Positions 35,958-45,153 of a stretch of 64,000 nt of DNA are shown here, one piece after another. The position numbers were made by a program, and so were the translations under genes. A model generated the notes under the pieces. The model made no database searches, was not told the DNA's origin, and saw only the letters and a list, made by a program, of their open reading frames with translations. Numbering within the stretch: position 1 is the stretch's first letter; each line of letters begins with the position of its first letter. Source of the DNA: Bradyrhizobium guangzhouense (GTDB lineage Bacteria; Pseudomonadota; Alphaproteobacteria; Rhizobiales; Xanthobacteraceae); the NCBI RefSeq assembly GCF_004114955.1, contig NZ_CP030054.1:434001-498000 (forward strand), given 5' to 3'.

Positions 35958-37046
35958 TCAGATCAGCCCCCCAGCAATGCCACTGACCACAGATAAACAG
36001 GTGTCCATCTGCTCCGCCGCACCTATTGAGATTCTTATGAAGCCCCCAAGGTCCCCCTCGGGAAACACCGCAACGTTCACATTCTTCCTCTCTAAGGCTT
36101 GCTGCCACCATCTACCGTCGTACCCAAGCGGTACGCGAGCCAATACAAAGTTTGCATGTGATGGCAGGACATAGAATCCAAGCGCCGACAGCGCCACCAT
36201 AGTTCTCTCCCTTTCCTGAACAATGCATTCAATGCACTGATCGTAGGCATTACGATGCTCGAGGATGCTGACGCCAACGGACTGGCTAATCACGCTCATG
36301 TTGAAAGGGTTCTGTATGCTACGCAGTCTTGCAATCACCCGCGGGTTACCGAGGCCAAAGCCGATGCGAAGGCCCGCTGCAGCGTAACTCTTCGAAAACG
36401 TCCTTAGCAGCAGAAGATTCTGATATCGGTCGATCAGACCCAGTGCATTGTCTGGAGCAAAGTCGACATACGCCTCATCGAGCACGATAAGCTGATCCGT
36501 TTCAGCGACCAGTCGCTCAATTTCCGCGATCTGAACGAATGTCCCTGTTGGGTTATTTGGGTTGGCGAGCACGATGAACTTTGCGTCTCCTGCCGCCTGC
36601 CGAACACTTTGGCTCGCCGGCAGAGCATTGTGATCGGCCCAATCAACTTCAAGCAAGCGCGCTCCGTTCACCGCCGCCAATTTATGATTGAACGAAAAGC
36701 CGGGCGACAACATTCCGACAGTATCGCCAGCGGCAAGAAACCCCCGGTAAATAAGTGCGAGAATCTCCGATGAGCCATTTCCTGCGATCACCTGCTCGAC
36801 AGAGACCCCATAGGCTCGCGCGGCCGCTGATCGTAAGCCGCCGCTGTCCTCCTCCGGATACCTATTGTGGGTTCCAATCGCGGCAAACGCAGCCCGCATG
36901 ACTACGTCAGGCATCGGGAACGGGTTTTCGTTCCTGTTGAGGTTCACGCATGGCAGCGAGTACGCAGCGATCCCGGCGGATCTGCCTTCCGCGAGACTCC
37001 TGTCTGCCATAGCATGTCGATGAAGGTATTCCTCGTCACCTGACAT
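35958..37046 (-). CDS. HisC-like PLP-dependent aminotransferase
   Basis: This is a 362-residue class I/II aminotransferase close to histidinol-phosphate aminotransferases. It has LNRNENPFPMPDVVM at the substrate entrance, AGNGSSEILALIYRGFLAAG, then VLANPNNPTGTFV and DEAYVDFAPDN with the Asp that contacts PLP. The Schiff-base Lys lies in RTFSKSYAAAGLRIGFG, and IRISIGAAEQMDTCL near the end holds the carboxylate-binding Arg. The start at ATG 37046 has an excellent AGGAGGA (37052-37058) five bases upstream. No other his genes are nearby, so a role outside histidine synthesis, jointly with the flavin oxidoreductase that follows, is more likely. Confidence 0.85.
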   Translation of the reverse strand: MSGDEEYLHRHAMADRSLAEGRSAGIAAYSLPCVNLNRNENPFPMPDVVMRAAFAAIGTHNRYPEEDSGGLRSAAARAYGVSVEQVIAGNGSSEILALIYRGFLAAGDTVGMLSPGFSFNHKLAAVNGARLLEVDWADHNALPASQSVRQAAGDAKFIVLANPNNPTGTFVQIAEIERLVAETDQLIVLDEAYVDFAPDNALGLIDRYQNLLLLRTFSKSYAAAGLRIGFGLGNPRVIARLRSIQNPFNMSVISQSVGVSILEHRNAYDQCIECIVQERERTMVALSALGFYVLPSHANFVLARVPLGYDGRWWQQALERKNVNVAVFPEGDLGGFIRISIGAAEQMDTCLSVVSGIAGGLI

Positions 37047-37665
37047 CCAGATCCTCCTCTATGCAGCCCGACATCCGCCTGCTGCCGCAGGTCGCGCTGC
37101 TTTCCCTATCTCTGTTGCGGACCAGCCGCACCTCACCTCTTGGTTTGTTCAAAGCCGGTCACAGTGCCCCACATTGGGCTCTATGGGTTCGGTTGAAGAC
37201 ACTCGAGGCTGTCACACAGCAAGGCGTCAAAATGCAGCCCTAACCGACAGCATCTAGCGCGATCGCCATAGCCATTGCTTACCAATCGAGCTCACTCGGC
37301 ACGCCTGTGCGCTTCCACCTTTTCCGTGTACAACCTGACCCTGCGGTCGATTCAAGTGGTTTATCCCAAGGCCGCTCCTGCAGACCGACATTAATCAGCT
37401 GGAAGCACACACAATCCGAACCAATAATGCCGCCGTTCACAGATCACTCCTTTCGCCACAGGGCCGCCAAAAGCAAACCGCCTGCCCCCCGGCCTGTTCA
37501 AATGACCTGTTGAGCCTCTGCCGCTGAATGCCGCACCGATCAGAAACAGCCCGGTGCCACACCGCACATTGGCTCCGGATATTACCGATCTCCCTTGTTG
37601 CACCCGTGAACCTCCTCCGAATTGATGGACACCTGTAGTAGGCTCGAAGAGCCAGGAGGTGTCGG
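37047..37665. other. Upstream region of the aminotransferase operon
   Basis: No gene is seen. I looked for nod boxes and NifA sites. Only TTACCAATC at 37279-37287 resembles a nod-box tail, facing away from the operon and without the other elements. Confidence 0.35.
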
Positions 37666-38440
37666 ATGGAAGGACGTCAGCGTCGGTCGCTTACGGACGA
37701 CTACAAGCGGCAAGCGGTTGATCTCGTAACATCGAGTTGGCGCTCGATCGGATCTGTTGCCAAGGAGCTTGGCTTGCGAGAGTCCGTGCTGCGGCGGTGG
37801 GTGGAGCAGCGAGGGGTTCGGCTGCAGCCGACGGCGGCGGCGCGGCGCCCCACGACGCGGGCGACGCTGCCGTCGGCGGACCACGCGGCAGAGATCGCGC
37901 GTTTGCAGCGAGAGAACGAGCGGCTGCGCATTATGCCTGGCGCTCGCGCCCGGGGAGCCGACGATCTGCTGCCAATCGTGACCTCGTCGACGACATCAGG
38001 CGGGTCCACCGCGACACCCGCGGGCGTTATGGCAGCCCGCGTATCCATGCCGAGTTGAAGGATCAGGGCCGCGGGGCGAGCCGTGGTCGCATCGAGCGGT
38101 TGATGCGGCGTCACGGCAGCAGGGCCATCATGGCGCGGCCACGTCGGGTGCGGACCACCGACAGCCGCCACGACCTGCCGATCGCCCCCAATCTGCTCGA
38201 CCGCAACTTCATCGCCACTGCGCCGAACCGGATCTGGCTGGCCGATATCACCTACATCGAGACCGATCAGGGCTGGCTCTATCTGGCTGCCGTCATGGAT
38301 CTGTACAGCCGCAGGATTGTCGGCTAGGCGATGGCGGATCATTTGCGCGCCGAGCTGGCCTTGGCGGCGTTGCGGATGGCGATCGCGGCGCGGCGGCCAA
38401 GTGCCGGCCTGATCCACCATTCCGATCGCGGCGTTCAAGG
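37666..38440 (+). pseudogene. IS3-family transposase relic (orfA plus partial orfB)
   Basis: The orfA part starts at ATG 37666 (RRSLTDDYKRQAVDLVTSSW) with the helix-turn-helix and a leucine-rich stretch ending EIARLQRENERLRI. A deletion joins it to the orfB part: GRYGSPRIHAELKDQGR, IAPNLLDRNFIATAPNRIW, LADITYIETDQGWLYLA and LYSRRIVG, with a stop at 38327. The tail SAGLIHHSDRGVQ follows. It ends near 38440, where an IS30 relic begins. Confidence 0.8.
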
Positions 38441-38484
38441 CGGATTCAAGCGGTCGTCGCAACACAGATTGTGTTCACTCACGA

Positions 38485-39022
38485 TAGCAACTCGTCAAGG
38501 GCCTCTGCCGGCGTTTTCTAACCCAGGGTTTTTCTCGGTCGAGCATTGAGGGCCGCGGCCACAGCGGCGATCTCGTCGGCGCTGTGGCCGCTCAGGTCGG
38601 TGCCTTTCGGGAAGTACTGACGCAGCAGCCCATTTGTGTTCTCGTTGGTGCCACGCTGCCATGGGCTTTGCGGATCGCAGAAGTAGATTTGGACACCCGC
38701 GTCGATCTTAAGACGATCGTGCTGAGCCATTTCAGCTCCCTGATCCCAGGTCAGCGAACGACGCAGCTCTTCGGGCAAGCTGATGATGGTGCGCGTAATC
38801 GCGCCGCGCACCGCTTCAGCTCCGTGCCCTGCGAGAGCAGGCCCATTCTTCATGCGCGGAGCTTCGCCATGCCCCGCAACCCGGGGAAGATGCAGCAGCA
38901 TCGTGAAGCGCGTCGTACGCTCAACCAGCGTGCCGATCACCGAGCTGCCAAGACCAAGGATGAGGTCTCCCTCCCAGTGACCGGCACCGCGCGATCGGCC
39001 GCTTCGGCGGGGCGTTGTCGCT
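38485..39022 (-). pseudogene. IS30-family transposase relic
   Basis: The 5' part of the gene is missing. From about 39022 the minus strand reads GHWEGDLILGLGSSVIGTLV-like sequence, ERTTRFTMLLHLPR, SLTWDQGAEMAQHDRLKIDA and DPQSPWQRGTNENTNGLLR, ending LNARPRKTLG. A TAG replaces a tryptophan codon there, and KTPAEALDELL follows. DDE residues are still present in the core but the N-terminal DNA-binding part is lost. Confidence 0.8.
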
Positions 39023-39214
39023 TAAACTCGCTCCTCTAGGCGGGGGCACCTGAGAGCTTCTCCGTGCCCGGGCCGAGGAGCCTGCGTTTTTTCAAGTCTC
39101 CGGTCCTACGCGCCCCAGGTCCGTCTCCGTTCTGCCTCATAGCAGCCAAACCCCTTTGTAAGGAGCCGCGCCGACGTGACGGATTTGAATACAAGCTAAG
39201 GGACCACGTTGCAT

Positions 39215-39415
39215 ATGCCAGGCCGCATCTATACTCCCGAAGACCTCTTAATGCTCGGACGTCTTCTTGATGAGGCCGTCGTTGCGCTCCCCGATTGCAT
39301 GCGAACTCCTGCGAATCGCACAGCACTCGCGACGCTCATTCTTGAACGCACGTCCGCCGCGGACGATCTGCGTTCATTTGTCAGGCTGATGCAGCTTGTA
39401 GCGCCCTCAACGTAG
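39215..39415 (+). CDS. Small protein, paralogue of the C-terminal domain at 59807-60427
   Basis: This is a 66-residue protein starting MPGRIYTPEDLLMLGRLLDE. The Y-x-PE-x-LL-x-LG-x-L-x-D-x-AV-x-AL pattern is followed by RT--RT-x-A-x-LIL-x-RTS and a final phenylalanine-rich helix. The same order is found in the last 69 residues of the minus-strand protein at 59807-60427. AAGGGA lies 11 bases ahead of ATG 39215; TTG 39209 is an alternative. No function is known to me. It lies 160 bp ahead of nolA. Confidence 0.6.
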   Translation: MPGRIYTPEDLLMLGRLLDEAVVALPDCMRTPANRTALATLILERTSAADDLRSFVRLMQLVAPST

Positions 39416-39577
39416 TTCAGGCCGGATGCGCTATTAGCGCAATATTGCGCTACATGGCCTGCCGCAACACCCGCGTATCGCAAGCTTCGTTCGATCTACG
39501 ACACGCCGCCGCCCTGCCAGGCAAGCGGTCCGAAAGCGCTTGAACCTCCCCTGGCGTCAGGTTGTACAGGTCCGGCT

Positions 39578-39994
39578 ATGAACAGGCCTTCATTCTATAA
39601 GCGTCGGTGGCGGCGCATTGGTGAACTTGCAGATGCCACCGGCGTCACGGTGCGGGCATTGCGTCACTATGAGCAGACAGGACTGCTCACTGCTTCTCAG
39701 CGTACGTGCGGCGGCCATCGCATGTACGACGCCGACAGTTTGACACGCGTTTACCACATAGTCGCACTTCGCCGGCTCGGCCTTTCGCTTCAGGAAATCC
39801 GGAGCGCTCTTGAAGGACGCTCGTCTCTTTCGCGTTTGTTGAGCGAGCAGCTGGAACGTGCAGAGCGCGAAGTGATGCGCGCAACCGCCGTCCGCGATCT
39901 GCTGCGCCGCCTCGCTCAGAATGTCGACGCAGATGTCCGGCTAGACGAGCTACCCAACCATCTGAACCGACCTCCGGGTAAAGTCGACATGTGA
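39578..39994 (+). CDS. nolA: NolA, MerR-family nodulation regulator, shortened
   Basis: This is a 138-residue MerR-type regulator. The N-terminus YKRRWRRIGELADATGVTVR, with the following RALRHYEQTGLL and HRMYDADSLTRVYHI, is the MerR winged helix and matches NolA as I recall it from Bradyrhizobium japonicum. The helical region LGLSLQEIRSALEGRSSLS then follows. The known NolA has about 237 residues; here the effector part is missing after DELPNHLNRP and no continuation is visible in other frames, so about 100 residues are absent. NolA restricts host range and controls nodD2. A protein with only the DNA-binding part could act differently, perhaps like a short NolA form. Confidence 0.85.
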   Translation: MNRPSFYKRRWRRIGELADATGVTVRALRHYEQTGLLTASQRTCGGHRMYDADSLTRVYHIVALRRLGLSLQEIRSALEGRSSLSRLLSEQLERAEREVMRATAVRDLLRRLAQNVDADVRLDELPNHLNRPPGKVDM

Positions 39995-40199
39995 GTACCT
40001 CTGCTCGAACGGCGCGCTCGGCGGCAATCAGAGTGGGGCCGTCGCCTGTCTGGACGCCGCTGCGCGACACCGTTTCCGACGACCAACAAGGGCATGCGGG
40101 TCATTTGCTGCGGCCAACCCGTGTCACGTGGAGGCCAGTAATTGAAGGCTTAGCGCGACATGCTCCGCCGCGTCTGAACGGCCCCAATTGGGGGACGCG

Positions 40200-41141
40200 C
40201 TACTCAGGAGCCAGGCTTGGTTCCTCCTGTGACGAACCGAGGCGAGCGGCTTCCTCAAGCAAGACCTGGCGCATCCACTTGCTTGCAGGCTCATTGTTGT
40301 GCAGTGCAGGCCATTGCAGCGTCTCCGTAAAGCCAGGCAACGGCAGGGGAAGCTTTGCAACGCGCAAGGGTAGCGATTTTGCGAAATGCCGCACCAACGT
40401 TGCCGGCATGGTCGCTACCCGGTTCGTCCCGACGAGCATGTGGGGCATCATGCTGAAGCCCTGAACCACGACCTCCACGCGCCGCTTAACTCGATGCTCC
40501 TGCATGAACCATTCGTCGATTGACGGGACGCGAGAACGGCCGAACCGGACAGCAACGTGCCCCATGGACATGTAGCTTGAGAACGTCAGCGGTCGCGCCA
40601 ATCGCTTGTTGGAACGGCAGCCCACGCAAACCAGCGTCTCATCAAATAGCGTGGCCTTCGGATGCTCATCCGTCGTGTACACGTCGGGAAGAATGATAAA
40701 GTCGACCGCACCCCGCTGAAGGGGGTGGTCGAATGGATCGGCCAGTGGCATCAGCTCGAATTTGATGCCGGGCGCCTCTCGCGCGACGCGCTCAATCACC
40801 TTGCGAATAAGCACGATAGCCGCGAAATCGGACATGCAAAGGCGAAAACGGCGATTTGATTCGTCCGGCCTAAAGGGCTCGCGAGACGTGATGGAAAGCT
40901 GAATGTGCAGTAACGCTTCGCGAGTAGGTGAGGCGAGAGCCTCTGCGCGTGGGGTCAGGACAAGTTCACGGCCGCTCATCGTGAACAACTCGTCCTTGAA
41001 ATACGCACGCAGGCGGGCGACCGCCGCACTCATTGCGGGCTGGCTCAAGTTGATGCTGCGTGCTGCTGCCGTCAAGTTACGCTCTGCTATCAGGGCATCA
41101 AGAGCGACGAGCAGATTTAGATCTAGGCCACGAAACCGCAT
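40200..41141 (-). CDS. nodD1: NodD1, LysR-family flavonoid-responsive activator of nod genes
   Basis: This is a 313-residue protein, normal NodD length. The N-terminus [20 protein letters not shown] with [20 protein letters not shown] forms the LysR winged helix. The co-inducer domain carries the NodD-type stretch [20 protein letters not shown]. The start at ATG 41141 is nine bases from the nod box, so NodD1 would bind within its own control region, the usual divergent arrangement with nodA. It converges with nolA. NodD recognises host flavonoids and switches on the nod boxes, here those at 41150 and probably 25520 and 27923. Confidence 0.95.
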   Translation of the reverse strand: MRFRGLDLNLLVALDALIAERNLTAAARSINLSQPAMSAAVARLRAYFKDELFTMSGRELVLTPRAEALASPTREALLHIQLSITSREPFRPDESNRRFRLCMSDFAAIVLIRKVIERVAREAPGIKFELMPLADPFDHPLQRGAVDFIILPDVYTTDEHPKATLFDETLVCVGCRSNKRLARPLTFSSYMSMGHVAVRFGRSRVPSIDEWFMQEHRVKRRVEVVVQGFSMMPHMLVGTNRVATMPATLVRHFAKSLPLRVAKLPLPLPGFTETLQWPALHNNEPASKWMRQVLLEEAARLGSSQEEPSLAPE

Positions 41142-41149
41142 TGTTCATT

Positions 41150-41198
41150 CATCCGCAGTGTAGATGTAACTCATCTAAACAATCGATTTTACCCGCGC
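41150..41198 (+). promoter_or_regulatory. nod box of the nodABCSUIJ operon
   Basis: A nearly perfect nod box: CATCCGCAGTGTAGATG, six bases, ATC, then TAAACAATCGATTTTACC. Only a few positions after the final ACC deviate. It lies between divergent nodD1 and the nod operon and points toward nodA. Confidence 0.95.
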
Positions 41199-41335
41199 GC
41201 GCCACGATGGAATAAAAGTGACGTGTCCGACGCAACACGTTAGATTTTGGAGACCACGATCGTGGCGCTGCGCATTGAACATAGTGAACCGCGAATCATA
41301 GCGACACCGCCCCAGGCATTTCTTGAAGCTCACAT

Positions 41336-41566
41336 ATGGTCTCAGCCCTGCAGACCCCTTGGTCTCGCGACCCAGTTATCAAGCGGCAATGGGCTCTTTA
41401 CAACGATCAATCGGACAGCGCGCCCCATCCAATCGACACCACCATGCGTGCCCCTTGCAAACAGCAACAGGCGCTATCCCAGTTCGAGCGCGCCATGTCT
41501 TACATTAGTAGCCCGTACCAGTTCACACATTCAAACCACCTCGATCACCCCATCAAACATCTTTAA
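41336..41566 (+). CDS. Possible NodK/NodY-like protein between nod box and nodA
   Basis: This is a 76-residue frame from ATG 41336: MVSALQTPWSRDPVIKRQWA, then LYNDQSDSAPHPIDTTMRA and QALSQFERAMSYISSPYQFT. The composition looks like a real protein and the position is that of nodK (B. elkanii) or nodY (B. japonicum). I cannot confirm the match by alignment. A longer overlapping frame (41247-41843) has a proline/serine/threonine-rich composition and is less likely. No ribosome-binding site is evident. The known proteins are thought to be longer, so this may be a shortened copy. Confidence 0.45.
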   Translation: MVSALQTPWSRDPVIKRQWALYNDQSDSAPHPIDTTMRAPCKQQQALSQFERAMSYISSPYQFTHSNHLDHPIKHL

Positions 41567-41866
41567 GGCGAGTAATACATCAGAGGTGCTTTGTCTCGCA
41601 ACTCGCAGGACGCCGATATGTCCGCGAAAGGACGCCGATATACCATCGTATATTGTACAACCTGACCGCACCCACCTTCTTTCTAGCAGGATTCCTGTAG
41701 GGCTCCCGCGGCCTGCTACGCATTGCGCCGCATTCCCAAGTCGTTCTTCGCCGAACCGCAGGAGAGCGCCTGCAGCAGCCCCGTGCGCTCGATTCCGTGC
41801 GCACCCTGCTGTAGCGCCTCACCTCATGCATACACGGCAATGAAGCCAAACGTAGGAGATGGGTCG

Positions 41867-42460
41867 ATGCGCCCCCCAATACAGTGGCGGACGTGCTGGG
41901 AGAATGAGTTGGAGCTATCGGATCATATCCAGCTCTCGGCATTCTTACGAGCGGCTTACGGACCGACCGGAACGTTCAATGCACGTCCCTTTGAGGGCTA
42001 TCGGAGCTGGGCGGGTGCGAGGCCCGAGCTCCGATGTGTCGGCTACGACAGCAGGGGCGTTGCGGCTCATCTTGGCGCGCTGCGACGGTTCATCAAGGTC
42101 GGCGATGCCGACGTGTTGGTGGCCGAACTCGGATTGTACGCGGTACGCCCCGACCTAGAGGGTCTGGGAGTGCCACACTCTGTACGCGCAATGTATCCTA
42201 CACTACACCTGATGGGCGTTCCTTTCGGATTTGGCACAGTCCGTCATGCGCTCAAAACGCACATCACGAGGTTGCTCGATCGCCCAGGGCTGGCCTCGAT
42301 CATTCCGGGTATACGCGTCCGTTCTACGCTGGCGGAGGTCTATCCTGCTTTGCCGCCCACGCGAACAGACGACGCTCTTCTCGTCGTTTTGCCTGTCGGA
42401 AAGCCGTTGAGCGAATGGCCGCCCGGAACGACAATTGAGCGAAACGGGCCCGAACTGTGA
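41867..42460 (+). CDS. nodA: NodA, Nod-factor N-acyltransferase
   Basis: This is a 197-residue protein. It transfers a fatty acyl chain to the free amino group of the chitin oligomer made by NodC and NodB, at the cytoplasmic side of the membrane. It has the typical [20 protein letters not shown], then [20 protein letters not shown] and [20 protein letters not shown], with [15 protein letters not shown] and the C-terminal [17 protein letters not shown] 41867 is chosen because AGGAG (41854-41858) stands eight bases before it. It is the first core gene behind the nod box and overlaps nodB by four bases. Confidence 0.95.
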   Translation: MRPPIQWRTCWENELELSDHIQLSAFLRAAYGPTGTFNARPFEGYRSWAGARPELRCVGYDSRGVAAHLGALRRFIKVGDADVLVAELGLYAVRPDLEGLGVPHSVRAMYPTLHLMGVPFGFGTVRHALKTHITRLLDRPGLASIIPGIRVRSTLAEVYPALPPTRTDDALLVVLPVGKPLSEWPPGTTIERNGPEL

Positions 42461-43116
42461 CAGGCCTCTCTATGCACTTAACAAGCGTTGGCGATGGCAG
42501 GCAGTATGCTGACTCACCAAGCGTCCACTTGACGTTCGACGACGGGCCGCACTCTTTTTATACCCCGCACATCTTAGACATCCTCTCCCAACATAACGTG
42601 CCGGCGACGTTCTGCGTCATCGGCAGATATGCAGCAGAACATCCGCACATTACGCGCAGGATAGTTTCCGACGGACACGAACTCGCAAACCACACCATGA
42701 ACCATCCCGATCTCTCGAAATGCGAGCCAACGAAAGTCGCGTCGGAGATTGCACACGCGAACTGTGCCATTAAGTCGGCTTGCCCGGAGGCTCGGCTCCG
42801 ACATGTGCGTGCGCCATATGGGCTCTGGACCGAACATGTGCTCTCCTGCGCCGCGAGCGCTGGGCTCGGCGCACTTCACTGGTCTGTAGACCCTCGCGAC
42901 TGGTCTCGGCCTGGTGCGGATGCGATCGTCAGCGCGGTACTGAGCTCCATCCAACCTGGAGCCATTGTTCTTTTGCACGATGGCTGCCCTCCCGATGAAC
43001 GCAATTGGGGTCATGATCAAAGGCTGCGCGATCAGACAGTATGCGCCGTCAGCCAGCTAATTCCCGCATTGCACAGTCGCGGCTTTGCAATTCGTCCCAT
43101 TCCTCACTTTCACTGA
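42457..43116 (+). CDS. nodB: NodB, chitooligosaccharide deacetylase
   Basis: This is a 219-residue enzyme that removes the N-acetyl group from the non-reducing end of the chitin oligomer. The NodB homology domain has [20 protein letters not shown] with the catalytic and metal-binding Asp pair, [14 protein letters not shown] with the metal-binding His residues, and [22 protein letters not shown] closes the active site. The start is GTG 42457 in the GTGA overlap with the nodA stop, showing translational coupling. ATG 42472 is an alternative. nodC follows eight bases after its stop. Confidence 0.95.
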   Translation: MTGLSMHLTSVGDGRQYADSPSVHLTFDDGPHSFYTPHILDILSQHNVPATFCVIGRYAAEHPHITRRIVSDGHELANHTMNHPDLSKCEPTKVASEIAHANCAIKSACPEARLRHVRAPYGLWTEHVLSCAASAGLGALHWSVDPRDWSRPGADAIVSAVLSSIQPGAIVLLHDGCPPDERNWGHDQRLRDQTVCAVSQLIPALHSRGFAIRPIPHFH

Positions 43117-43123
43117 GACCAGA

Positions 43124-44434
43124 ATGAGCCTGCTTGTGACCGCCAGCACTGCCGCGATTGGATCATACACAATCCTTTCAGCGTTTTATAAGAGCGCTCA
43201 AATGATCTATGCAATAAAGAGCCGGGCCTCATCGCCGCCACTCACGGACGTCGATCACGAAACGATGCCCAGTGTCGACGTTATCGTTCCTTGCTACAAT
43301 GAAACGCCAGACACCCTGTCGGCGTGCTTAGGCTCGATTGCCGCCCAGGATTTTACTGGACGACTGCGCGTCTATGTCGTTGACGATGGCTCTCAAAACC
43401 TCGCTGCTGTCAAAGCTGTCCACGACGCTTACGCGCAAGATACACGATTTCGCTTTATCATTCTGCGAAAGAACGTAGGCAAGAGGAAGGCGCAGATTTG
43501 TGCCATCCGGCAGTCATCTGGAGACCTGGTTCTCAACGTCGACTCTGATACGACGCTCGCAGTCGATGTCGTCACAAAACTAGCAGCTAGCATGCACGAG
43601 CCGGAAGTTGGTGCCGCTATGGGCCATCTGGTCGCGACCAATCGGGATCGCACTTGGCTCACGCGGCTCATCGACATGGAGTACTGGCTTGCTTGTAACG
43701 AAGAACGCGCTGCACAAGCCAGCTTCGGTGCTGTTATGTGCTGCTGCGGACCCTGCGCCATGTATCGCCGTTCGGCTCTTACATCGCTGCTCGACAAGTA
43801 TGAAACGCAATATTTCCGCGGGAAGCCCAGTGATTTCGGCGAGGATCGTCACCTCACAATACTTATGCTGCAGGCAGGGTTTCGAACTGAATACGTTCCA
43901 GATGCGATAGCCGCAACCGTCGTTCCCGACAGGCTCGGACCTTATTTGCGTCAACAACTACGCTGGGCACGCAGTACGTTCCGCGACACGCTGCTAGCAC
44001 TGCGGCTGCTGCCTCATCTTAATGGCTATCTCACATTAGATGTTATCGGACAGAACCTTGGCCCTCTTCTTTTGGCTCTGTCCATAATGACCGGGCTCGC
44101 TCAGCTTGCGACCACGCACACCATACCATGGTTGACGATCGTTGCTATTTCATCGCTAACGCTGATGCGGTGCACCACAGCGGCGATTCGTGCTCGTGAG
44201 GTGCGATTTCTTGGCTTCGCGTTGCACACGCCAATCAATCTGTTCCTAGTGCTTCCCTTGAAAGCCTATGCATTGTGTACATTGGATAACAGTAACTGGC
44301 TCTCCCGTACGACGCCTCCGGCATCACTCTGCGGGGCTCCGGAAACGATCCACGAACGTGACGCCTGTCACCATGATGCCGCTCGGCGACAGCCGGCAGC
44401 GCTGGCGGTCACCGGGGAGGGGACCACCCGTTAA
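43124..44434 (+). CDS. nodC: NodC, N-acetylglucosaminyltransferase (chitin oligomer synthase)
   Basis: This is a 436-residue membrane glycosyltransferase of family 2 that builds the chitin backbone and sets its length. The N-terminal membrane span lies in IGSYTILSAFYKSAQMI. The catalytic domain shows VIVPCYNETP, YVVDDGSQN, then LNVDSDTT and FGEDRHLTILML, with the QQLRWARS motif needed for processivity. Two or three spans close the protein, including GQNLGPLLLALSIMTGL. ATG 43124 starts the common MSLLVTAS N-terminus. The C-terminal tail (after SNWLSR) is unlike that of other NodC and may be altered. Confidence 0.95.
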   Translation: MSLLVTASTAAIGSYTILSAFYKSAQMIYAIKSRASSPPLTDVDHETMPSVDVIVPCYNETPDTLSACLGSIAAQDFTGRLRVYVVDDGSQNLAAVKAVHDAYAQDTRFRFIILRKNVGKRKAQICAIRQSSGDLVLNVDSDTTLAVDVVTKLAASMHEPEVGAAMGHLVATNRDRTWLTRLIDMEYWLACNEERAAQASFGAVMCCCGPCAMYRRSALTSLLDKYETQYFRGKPSDFGEDRHLTILMLQAGFRTEYVPDAIAATVVPDRLGPYLRQQLRWARSTFRDTLLALRLLPHLNGYLTLDVIGQNLGPLLLALSIMTGLAQLATTHTIPWLTIVAISSLTLMRCTTAAIRAREVRFLGFALHTPINLFLVLPLKAYALCTLDNSNWLSRTTPPASLCGAPETIHERDACHHDAARRQPAALAVTGEGTTR

Positions 44435-44514
44435 GGCGCTCCAACGCTCGGCCTGTGATCTAGGACCGCGCTCAAACGCGGCGAAAACAAGCGCACTAAA
44501 GTAAGGAAGGGTGA

Positions 44515-45123
44515 ATGACATTCGATAAGGTACTGCGCTTGCTCGAGCGGGAGATGGAGGCGGACGACCCGTGGCGGCTCAACGCGAACCCATTCGAGCA
44601 AGAGCGCCACGCGCACTTGCTCCGTCTGTGCCTCGCGGAAGGCGCGGTCGGTAACGCGCTTGAGGTGGGTTGCGCAGCGGGCGTCTTCACGGCAAAGCTG
44701 GCGCCCCACTGCCAGCAACTCGTAGCAATCGACGTTCTGCCGCGTGCGATCACTCGAGCAAGGGAGCAAGCTCAATGGCCTCATATCGCCTGGCACATCT
44801 CTGACGTGCGGGACCTCAACGCAACTAATCCATTCGACCTGATCGTGGTGGCGGAAGTGCTTTATTATCTTGAAGATACCGGCCAGATGGGTGACGCCAT
44901 CGAGAAGCTCACGCGAATGCTGGCGCCCAGCGGACGGCTCGTTTTCGGATCAGCGCGTGACGCCTCTTGTCAGCGTTGGGGGCATCCTGCGGGTGCCGAA
45001 ACAATGCTTGATGTTTTGAATGAACATCTGGTCGAGACTGAGCGCGTACAATGCCGTGGCGCGAGCATCGACGAAGATTGTTTGATTGCGTCTTTTCGCA
45101 CTAAGTCGAACTTGCCAGACTAG
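44515..45123 (+). CDS. nodS: NodS, Nod-factor N-methyltransferase
   Basis: This is a 202-residue SAM-dependent methyltransferase that methylates the deacetylated nitrogen of the non-reducing sugar before NodA acylates it. The SAM motif is ALEVGCAAGVFTAKLAPHC, followed by the acidic VAIDVLPRAITRAR and the family segment FDLIVVAEVLYYLED. ATG 44515 follows AAGGAAGGG. It lies between nodC and nodU in the standard order, 80 bp after nodC. Confidence 0.93.
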   Translation: MTFDKVLRLLEREMEADDPWRLNANPFEQERHAHLLRLCLAEGAVGNALEVGCAAGVFTAKLAPHCQQLVAIDVLPRAITRAREQAQWPHIAWHISDVRDLNATNPFDLIVVAEVLYYLEDTGQMGDAIEKLTRMLAPSGRLVFGSARDASCQRWGHPAGAETMLDVLNEHLVETERVQCRGASIDEDCLIASFRTKSNLPD

Positions 45124-45153
45124 TGCATTCGCTGCGGCGAACACGGAGTGACT

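Noticed and set aside
37240..37288. Possible nod box before the aminotransferase operon
   Set aside because: Only TTACCAATC matches; GATG and AAACAATC parts are missing, spacing is off by one, and it faces the wrong way.
41247..41843. 198-residue frame between nod box and nodA
   Set aside because: Proline-, serine- and threonine-rich composition typical of a wrong frame; the shorter frame at 41336 looks more like the expected NodK/NodY.
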